Source of the DNA: Erythroxylum novogranatense
Taxonomy: Eukaryota; Streptophyta; Magnoliopsida; Malpighiales; Erythroxylaceae
NCBI GenBank assembly: GCA_029891385.1
Contig: CM057228.1
Coordinates: forward strand, 52,291,783-52,355,782
DNA: 64,000 bases
Direction: 5' to 3'
In this document: in pieces, positions 56,002 to 64,000 of the stretch
Layout of the letters: each line of letters begins with the position of its first letter
Position numbering within the stretch: the first letter of the stretch is position 1
Position numbers and translations under genes: made by a program
The notes under the pieces: generated by a model
The model's input: the letters and a program-made list of their open reading frames with translations, nothing else
What the model was told of the DNA's origin: nothing
Databases searched by the model: none

Positions 56002-57262
56002 TCCACAGGACCTTGACTAACTGAACTGTCTTGTTCCTGAGAACCTTGTCCTTGGTATCCAAAATCTGCACTGGAAGCTCCTCATAGCTCAAATCATCCC
56101 TCAGCTGAACCTCACTGGTCTAAATGATGTGAGAAGGATCCAATCTATACCTCCTCAGTATAGACACATGGAAAACATCATGAATCTGCGATAACTCCGG
56201 AGGTAACGCCAATCTGTAGGCGAGTGGTCCAATCCTCTCAAGGATCTCATAAGGACCCACATACCTCGGACTCAACTTCCCTTTCTTGCCGAACCTTAAT
56301 ACTCCTTTCCAAGGAGACGTCTTAAGGAACACCTTCTCACCGACTTCATACTCCATCTCCTTTTGGTGAGCATCAACATAACTCTTCATCATATCCTGTG
56401 CTGCCTTAAGTCGCTGCTTAACCAGATTGATTTTCTCAATTGTCATCTGAATCAATTCTGGTCCCACCAATTGCCTATCTCCTTCTTCATCCCAACAGAT
56501 CGGAGTCCTACACCTCCGCCCATACAAAGCCTCATATGGAGCCATCTGAATGCTCGAATGGTACGAATTGTTATAAGCAAATTCAACCAACGGCAAATGC
56601 TCATCCCAAGCTCCTCTGAAATCCATCACACATGCCCGAAGCATCCCCTCAAGAGTCCAAACGATCCTCTCAGATTGACCATCCGTCTGAGGCTGAAAAG
56701 TCGTACTAAAATGCAGCTTCGTCCCCAAAGCTTCCTGCAAACTACCCCAAAACCTCGAAGTAAACCGAAGATCTCTATCGGATACAATCGAATCCGGAAT
56801 CCCATGCAGTCTCACTATCTCATTAATATACTTCTTTGCTAACACATGCAAAGAATCAGTCTGCTTGATCGCCAAAAAGTGAGCTGACTTCTTCAACCTA
56901 TCCACAATCACCCATATGGCATCATGCCTCCTACTAGTCCTGGGCAGTTCCATCAGAAAATCCATGGTTACTCTTTGACACTTCCATTCCGAGATGGACA
57001 ATGGCCTCAACATGCCCGAAGGTGCCTAGTGTTCAGCCTTGACCTGCTGACACACTAGACATGTGCTCACAAACTCTGCTATATCTCTCTTCATGCCCTT
57101 CCACCAAAAATGCTCTCTCAGATCTCTGTACATCCTGGTGCTACCCGGATGCATGGCATAAGGCGCATTGTGTGCCTCATCCATAATCTCAGCCTTAACC
57201 TCTTGCACATTAGGGATACACAACCTGTTCCCCACTGTCATAAGCCCATCATCCTGCACAAC
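56002..57262 (-). pseudogene. Tek2 integrase and chromodomain (N-terminal part)
   Basis: Read leftwards: a zinc domain with two His (AHNAPYAMHPG) and CLVC, then the catalytic core with D in VTMDFLMELP, D in SIVSDRDLRFTS and E in IVWTLEGMLRA, the C-terminal GPYEILERIGPLAYRLALP and VFHVSILRRY, and the chromodomain start (LRNKTVQLVKVLWRN). All three catalytic residues are kept. TAG stops at 57026-57028 and 56120-56122 both stand where Tek1 has CAG. The left edge is the Gia3 insertion site, the right edge the S3 insertion site. Confidence 0.92.
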
Positions 57263-59893
57263 TGTTGGATGCATTTTTTTTATTAAAATTAATGGCATTT
57301 TTCCTTAATTTCTGAATTAAATATTGGGTCTTATACATATTTCTCCTACTAAATTATTTCGTTTTTCTTAATCTGCATTTTTAATGAGTCTTATTTAATT
57401 TGTAGGAAATATACTTGATTTTAATTAAAAAAGCCCGCAACAAAATTAATTTAAGGAAATGTCCAAAATTTTGTCACAGAGGAAGGAGCAAGACAATTAA
57501 AAGGCGCGATCGTGCTAAAGGAAGAGCAAGCAGCGTCGTTTGTTACTTGAGGATGAAGAGACGCTGGAGCAAGAGGCAACACACAAAGGAGGGTTCGTCA
57601 AATTAAATCAACATTATGCTGGACTCTCATGCAATTCAATTTTATCCCACATTGTCATGTCAATCAAGACCAAGTGGCTGGAACGTGGACTTAAGGGTCT
57701 TGTATGTGACAATGGAACCTAAAATGTAACGAGTGGAGGCAAGAAATGAAATGGACAGCTGGAGGAAGGAATAAATTAGCTACGGACAAACACAATAAAG
57801 GGCATCCATTGGTCAAAAGTGATGGTTAATCAAGCATAGGAGGAGCTTAAGGCATTAAGATTAAAAAGAGCGAGACAACGTGCATGTGAAGAAGCAACAT
57901 TGGAGAGCTTTAGGAAAATCAAGTAGGAGCAGAATCTGAGTAAATCAAGCAAGGCACAACAACCATGCAAGCACATATAGCTGGTCAACAATTCACGCAG
58001 TGGCGATAGCTAATAAAATTAAGAATCGGCATGAGATACAAAGAAATCACACAAAGGAGGACAAGAAAAGTGGATCACGCATGAATTAGAGAAAGGACAA
58101 AATGAAAACCAAAAATAAGAGAAAAGAGTGGACGGGGAGGCGACGCTACAAGGAGAAATAAATAAACAGGCTACAAAATCAACGAAAATCACGAAGGAGG
58201 CATGCATGGGCGGCGTTTAGCGCAGATGGAGAGAGTTGCGCCATGAAAAATCAAGCATGGATTTTGAGCAGTATTGGAAAAATCACGTAAGAGTTGGTGG
58301 AGAGTATCACGGAGGATAATTGGCGGCGCTATATCTAAGGCAACAAAATCAAGAGTGAGTCGTGAGCGTGAACAAAAATTATTTGGGAAATATGGCGTGG
58401 GAAGATAGCTCCAAAATAAATGAAGACAAAGGAAAAGCACCAGCGAGGAGAAAATCTAGGAGAGACAGAAATAAAATCAAGAAAATACAAAGCGGCGTGG
58501 ATATTGGAGGCGGCGATGAAAATTAAATCACGCAAGCGAGTTAGAGGGAGAAAACGTGATCTGCGCAATTGTTGGAGGCCAAAGGAAATTAACGCGATTG
58601 CAGTTGGTGAAGAGAACATGGAAGAATAAAAAGGAAGCAATAATAATGGTGGACCATGATGCAAAGACCAAAGAAATAAAACTTGAGGGCGTTGGCGACT
58701 TGAGAATCAAAAGGTGAGCTGATTGGAAATTTAAGAGAGGATACTCTCTGGATTCACGCAAAAGCAATAGGAGCCACCAAGACTTTTGATTAAAAATCCA
58801 GCAGATCAAAGAGAGGACGTGACACGGTAAAAAAGGTGAGGGTCCATTATATAAAATGATTCATTCAGCTTTTGAGGAGAGGATGAGCGTTGGTGGAAGA
58901 CTACTCTTCATTGGAAAAGAATTCTCCACTCACTCTCAAATGGGACCACTCTCCACTTGAATTATTAGACAATTCAAACACTTATTCGATTGGCTTTCAA
59001 CGTGACTCTCTGGGAATTGGCTAACAACGTTGGTGAATATACCAAGGAGGACAAGCAAATTTAACGTGAAGCAAGAGAGCTGGAGGACTCGTCATCATTT
59101 GTTCTTCATTTCTTCTATTTATTTTTAATCATAATGCTTGTTTTTATTATTTTTATTGTTGCTTCTGTCATTATGCGCAACTAATCCTTTCATTCTAGGA
59201 ATTTAACGGAACCCTTGATGTAATCTCGGTTAATTGGTATTTTCTCCGTTTAATTTCTTATGCCCGGTTTTACTTAAAGGTTTGATTATTGCAATTTATT
59301 CTTAATGCTTTTCATAATTTGATCACCTATGAAATTGATTTTCTTAATCTTTGTGTAACGTAACAGGGAGCAATAGATTTGGAAGAAAATTGCAATAACT
59401 TAGGATCACATTCGTAGTGATTTGTGTCTAGGATCGAGAGATATCTATTCGCCCTAAGGAACCATATTAAGATTGAGTCATTAAAGCAATCATTGAATTA
59501 TCAACAATTTACCATAGAAATATAGGAAATTGGTTCGATGATTAGGATTACTAATGATCCGGGAGGGCTTAGTAATTAATTCTGAATTTTAGGTTATCAA
59601 ACCCGGTATATGAATTAAACGTAGAAAATTTTGACACCGAGGTAAAATTAAGGGGGAAGTTAAATTCCTAGATTTTTATTCCATTGATATTTCTTATATT
59701 TTTATTTTGCTTTAATTCTCGTTTTTATTTTATTTTTCAACCCACAATCAATCAATCTTTTCTTTAATTTTTATGTTATTAGCTTAAATTAGAAATTAAT
59801 ACGAGTATTACTTTTTAACTAATTTGGTCTCTGTGGGATCGATATTTTTACTACTTGACGATAGAAACGTGCACTTGCGTTTATCGACCGACA
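57263..59893 (+). mobile_element. S3: solo LTR (2631 bp) of a different family
   Basis: TGTTGGATGC to ATCGACCGACA with a perfect duplication ACAAC (57258-57262 and 59894-59898). Removing it restores the Tek2 frame across the join. The TATA box at 58848 shows plus sense, opposite to Tek2, with a U3 of about 1.6 kb that is purine-rich on the sense strand. The end, with GTGGGATCGATA and ACGTGCACTTGCG, recalls Athila/Tat-type Gypsy LTRs, but that is a guess. It lacks the hairpin block. Confidence 0.9.
58848..58856 (+). promoter_or_regulatory. TATA box of S3
   Basis: TATATAAAA in an otherwise mixed region, followed after about 30 bp by a purine-rich start region. A strong match by motif and position. 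Confidence 0.65.
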
Positions 59894-59898
59894 ACAAC

Positions 59899-62800
59899 TA
59901 TCTCAGAAACTTTACCCTTCTGAATTTCATCCTTGAGTCTGCTCAAATCTGCATCTTGAGCCTGAAATTCCCTAACCCTTTCCCTGAGAATCGGCCTCAC
60001 TCTGAAATTAGCGAGAAGACACTCCGACTCCTCTTGCTTCAAGCTTATCCTAAGCTTGGCCATCTCTTCCAATAAAGGAAGATACACCGCCCAAACATGA
60101 GCAATCGAAGACTTTCTGCTCAAAGCATCCGCCACTACGTTGGCCTTGCCCGGATGATACTCAATCAACAGATCATAGTCCTTGAGTAACTCCAACCACC
60201 TCCGCTGCTTCAGATTCAATTCCTTCTAACTCAGCAAATACTTGAGACTCTTATGATCAGTGAAGATTCGAGTCTGAACTCCATACAGATAATGCCTCCA
60301 AATCTTCAAGGCAAAGATCACAGTTACTAACTCCAAATCGTGCGTCGGATAGTTCAGCTCATAAGGCTTCAACTGCCTTGAAACATATGCAATCACCCGA
60401 TCTCCCTGCATCAAAACATATCCAAGACCCTTCCTCGAAGCATCACTATACACAGAATAACCTTCATCTCCCGAAGGCAAAACCAGAATCGAGGCACTCG
60501 TCAATCTGTGCTTGAGCTCCTCGAAGCTTCTCTGACAATCCTCACTCCAATCAAACTTCTGGTTCTTCCTCAGCAACTTAGTCATCGGAGCAGCTATCAT
60601 GGAGAATCCCTCCACGAATCTCCTGTAATAGCCTGCTAAACTCAGAAAACTCCTCACTTCTGCTACATTCTTCGGCGCTTCCCAACTCACAACCGCTTCT
60701 ATCTTCTTTGGATCCACATGAACTCCTTGCTCTGAGATCACGTGTCCAAGAAATGACACCTCCCTCAGCCAAAATTCGCATTTATCGAATTTGGCATACA
60801 ACTCGTGTCTCCTCAAAGTCTCTAACCCTCAAATGCTCCTCATGCTCCTCATCACTCTTGGAATACACCAAGATATCATCAATGAAGACAATGATAAATT
60901 GGTCCAAGAATGGCTTAAATACCCGATTCATCAAATCCATAACCGCTGCAGGAGCATTCGTCAATCCGAAGGGCATAACCAAAAACTCAAAGTGCCCATA
61001 CCGAGTCCTGAAAGCAGTCTTCGGCACATCCGACTCCTTAATCCTCAACTGGTGATATCCTGACCTCAAGTATATTTTAGAAAAGACTCTCGCTCCTTGC
61101 AATTGATCAAACAGATCATCAATGAGAGGAAGCGGATACCTGTTCTTCACTGTGACCTGATTCAGCTTCCGGTAATCCACACACATCCTCAAGGATCCAT
61201 CTTTCTTCTTTACAAACAGGACCGGAGCTCCCCAAGGCGAAGAACTTGGTCGAATATATCCCTTCTCCAATAACTCCTCCAATTGCTCCTTAAGCTCGTT
61301 CAATTCTGCCGGAGCCATCCGGTAAGGCATAATCAAAATCGGGGCTGTACCTGACAAAAGCTCAATGGGAAACTCAATTTCCTTAGCTAGCGGCAATCCC
61401 GACAATTCCTCGGGAAAGACATCCGAGAATTCCCTGGCTACTGAAATATCCTCCAACTTCCCTCTATCTGCTCTGGAGTCCACCACATAAGCCAAAAATG
61501 CCTCACACCCCTTACTCATCATCTTCTCTGCTGTCAATGCTGAAACAATTATGGGCAGACTCGCTTTCCTGTCCCTAGTAAACACTACTTTTTTTCCATC
61601 TAAATCAAACTCTACTGTCTTCTGCTTACAATCCAGTCGGGCATTGTACTTCTCCAACGTATCCATACCCAGTATCACATCTAATCCTCGCATCTTCAGT
61701 GGCATCAGATCTACCTCTAGAATTCCTCCACGAATACTAAGCTCACATCCTCTAAACACCTGACTAATCACAATGTGCTGACCAATCGGAGTACTCACCA
61801 TCAGCGGAGTATCCAACAGACTCGCAACCCCATCACACACAGGTCTACTCGATGACACAAACGAGTGAGTAGAACCTGGATCAAACAACACAAGCACATC
61901 ATCAGTAAATAAGTGAGTCATACCAGTGACAACATCTGGAGCGACCTCTACATCCTCCCGCGTCATAGCAAACACCCTAGCTGGTGCCTGCCCTCTCGGT
62001 CTCCCCGGAAGACTCGCCCTCTTGGCAGCATCAGAACTGCCTACCTCTTTCGAAGTCCTCTGACCCACAGTCCCTGTCCTCCTCGGAGCTTGCATCTGGC
62101 CTCTCTCTTGTCGTGGAGGCTGAGGACACTCTCTGGCCCTATGTCCCTTCTGTCCACAGTTGAAACACGCTCCTGTCAATCGGTAACACTCTCCACCATG
62201 GAAATTACCGCAGTGCTCACACTTAGGGACAGATGACCTGTCCTCATCTCCCCTCCTATTGCCGCCCACCGTGGAAGCTTGGTGAGAAACAGTAGAGGTT
62301 CGCATCGGCCTAGGTCGGCTCGCACCACTGCTCCTCTGCTCTAACTGAACTGGGAAGCTCCTAGCACTCCTGTCTGGCATAGGAGTACTAGTGCTACCTC
62401 CCCTCCTGAACTGCTCTCTGCCCTTTCTCTTCTTGTTCATAGCACTCTTTATATTCTCTATGTTTTCCACCCTTAGAGCTGCCTCAACTAACTGCTGGAA
62501 GTCACCGAAATTCTGTACAATCACCTTCTCCCGGATAGCCAAATGTAGTCCCGACTCAAACTGACCACATCTGGCAGCCTCACTCAGCATCAAGTCTGAA
62601 GCATACCGAGATAACTATGTGAACCGGCGCTCATACTCGCTCACCGTCATCTCCCTCTGAGTGAGACTAAGGAACTCCCTCTGCTTCTGCTGAACATATA
62701 CCTCTGACAAATACTTCTTCTTAAAAGCAGCTAAGAAGTTCTGCCAAGATAACCCTACCGGCCTCATCTGACTGCCCGACACGGTCTCCCACCAATGCAG

Positions 62801-63249
62801 AGCATCACCCTGAAGCAAGCTCGCAGCATACACCACTCGCTCATCCTCCTCGCAATCCATCGATCCAAAGACCTGCTCATCCTCCATGACCATGTCTCAG
62901 CTTCCTCAGGATCTGCTGTCCCAAAGAAGTCAACTGCTCCATACTTCCTCAGCTTGTCGAACTGCTTTCTCCTCTTAACTGGGGCCGGAGTAGAAGGCTG
63001 TGGCATCTGACCCATAGCCTGAACAAACGCCTGAGTAGAGGCCTGAAACATCCTCGGATCAAACTGGGGCACTTGCCCCGGCAGAATCGGCGATTCCTGA
63101 GTCGGCGACGGAATGGGCTCACTACCTAGCCCTACAGAAGCCTCAGCATTCCCTGGGGCTATGGACTCGTCAGTCCTCTCCTCTTTAGTCGAAGAGCCAG
63201 GTGCAGCAGATCCTTGCATAACTCCTCGTGTTCTTCTACGAGATGGCAT
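59899..63249 (-). pseudogene. Tek2 gag, protease, reverse transcriptase, RNase H
   Basis: The ATG at 63249 starts gag (MPSRRRTRGVMQG), about 155 bp inside the PBS. A frameshift near 62890 and a TAG at 62615 break gag; downstream the 603-codon frame (62593-60782) holds two zinc knuckles, C-x2-C-x3-H-x3-C (residues 125-136) and [14 protein letters not shown] (143-156), a protease whose DSG triad reads DPG (238-240), and RT with FIDD (catalytic Asp 572-573). A frameshift near 60820 separates RT from its tail and RNase H (SDAS, DLEL, TDHKSL, all catalytic acids present). A TAG at 60226 replaces CAG. The polyprotein runs to 59899, the S3 insertion site. Confidence 0.93.
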
Positions 63250-63422
63250 CGTACTCCTACAAATGGAAACACTAAGGATTAGCTATATGGCAATCTACAT
63301 GTATGCATGATATGCATGTCACTTAATACGATCAAGTAATGCAACAAGAAATCATATATCACACAATCCTATTATGCATTCTAAGCCAAGGACACTAAAC
63401 CTAGGCGCTCTGATACCAAACA
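63250..63422 (-). other. Tek2 leader with PBS
   Basis: The PBS TGGTATCAGAGCGCC on the minus strand (63404-63418) gives 15 bases complementary to initiator Met tRNA, four bases from the LTR. The remaining 150 bp is an untranslated leader with no clear feature. Confidence 0.88.
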
Positions 63423-64000
63423 TGTTGGGTCCAGGCCCGTATCCCGATTCCTAAGGCCCCTAAGTGCTTGCCGGTAACATACCAAATCTTGTTGGACCCG
63501 ATCCCAACATCTATACATATACATATACATAGTTCGATCATAATTCACACATCATCATTCTCAGACAATCCAGCACTTACACATGCATCTAACCATGAAT
63601 TAAACTCATGCCATTACAATCTGAAGGAATGTCACAAGTATTCAAAATTATCCAAAATACAAAATAAGTTTCAATCCAAAATACATGGAAATGTTCTATG
63701 ATAATATGCTCGGAGGGCCAACCAAAATACAAACTTATGGCAAAGCTCCTAATTAACTTAAAGTTTTCGATGCCTCGCAAGTTCAAAGATCTAATTGCTC
63801 GCACTGAGGAGGAAAGTAATGGGTTGAGCTACACACTCGATGGCTAATATAATTATAGCCATCGGCAACTAGCACAAATCCCAGCATATGAATGTATATA
63901 TCTTATATCTATAGGCATCAATTCAAGCATTCGTATGTTAGTCAAGCAATTGTTTGCATTCAATATAATCAATTCAATTTATAAACATGTCACAAGCATT
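63423..64000 (-). mobile_element. 5' LTR of Tek2, first 578 bp in window
   Basis: From TGTTGGGTCCAGGCC; matches 41909-42490 of the 3' LTR. The first 90 bp differ markedly between copies, the rest hardly. About 1.6 kb more should lie beyond the window, followed by the remainder of the Gia2 LTR. Confidence 0.9.

Larger units (their letters stand above)
41909..64000 (-). mobile_element. Tek2: near-complete Ty3/Gypsy chromovirus, nested and running off the window
   Basis: Minus-strand element with 3' LTR 41909-44128, pol and gag 44159-63249, PBS 63404-63418 and 5' LTR from 63423, of which 578 bp are in the window. Gia3 (44251-55996) sits in its chromodomain and S3 (57263-59893) in its integrase region. 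Without these the internal region is about 5 kb, normal for the group. It is inserted in the Gia2 LTR. Damage: a gag frameshift near 62890, an RT frameshift near 60820, and four TAG stops. Confidence 0.92.

Noticed and set aside
58189..58809. Antisense open frames of 83-109 codons in S3
   Set aside because: They result from purine bias on the other strand; they overlap each other in different frames and have no domain.

Overview
The window reads as plant nuclear heterochromatin, most likely from a eudicot. It is AT-rich and densely nested with long terminal repeat (LTR) retrotransposons. I see no host gene, rRNA, tRNA gene or CRISPR array. All recognisable coding sequence is gag or pol of retrotransposons, broken by stops, frameshifts and later insertions. 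The species cannot be named from the sequence.

Layout, using working names. (1) 1-1074: right part of an LTR (LTR-B, +). (2) 1080-13064: Tek1, a minus-strand Ty3/Gypsy chromovirus (Tekay/Del-like, with a chromodomain), holding two solo LTRs, S1 (5071-8006) and S2 (9455-12325). (3) 13065-16165: truncated + strand LTR (Gia0), then a small orphan internal piece with a primer-binding site (PBS). (4) 16429-25562: Gia1, minus strand, an LTR of about 5.4 kb, a 663-bp internal region and a second truncated LTR. (5) 25563-31913: a different LTR (LTR-E) split by solo LTR F (27044-31244). (6) 31914-33170: unassigned. (7) 33171-41908: Gia2, minus strand, whose right-hand LTR is split by SireN1, a gag-only Copia element (35988-40705). 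(8) 41909 to beyond 64000: Tek2, a near-complete minus-strand chromovirus inserted in the Gia2 LTR and itself split by Gia3 (44251-55996, +, two LTRs of about 5.3 kb around 1.1 kb of noncoding DNA) and by solo LTR S3 (57263-59893, +). Six insertions keep 5-bp target duplications (four exact, two with one mismatch), so the order of insertion can be read.

How the parts relate. Tek1 and Tek2 encode what an active relative would need: gag with zinc knuckles, protease, reverse transcriptase, RNase H, integrase and chromodomain. The Gia elements encode nothing, but share with Tek elements the initiator-Met-tRNA PBS, the polypurine tract (PPT) and the sequence just before it. They look like parasites mobilised by Tek-type proteins.

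The most interesting signal is in the LTRs. Downstream of the TATA box, Tek1, Tek2, S1, F and the Gia LTRs, although strongly diverged, carry a series of short hairpins in the same order. The stems change sequence but keep pairing (AGCC/GGCT in most, AGGC/GCCT in S1; GAGCT/AGCTC, against GAGTT/AACTC in S2). One has a UUCG loop on the sense strand, and one is two-tiered and tandemly duplicated. A conserved GTGGGTA splice-donor-like motif lies upstream. This suggests a structured leader RNA shared by autonomous and non-autonomous elements. All pairings were found by eye and no identity percentages were computed.
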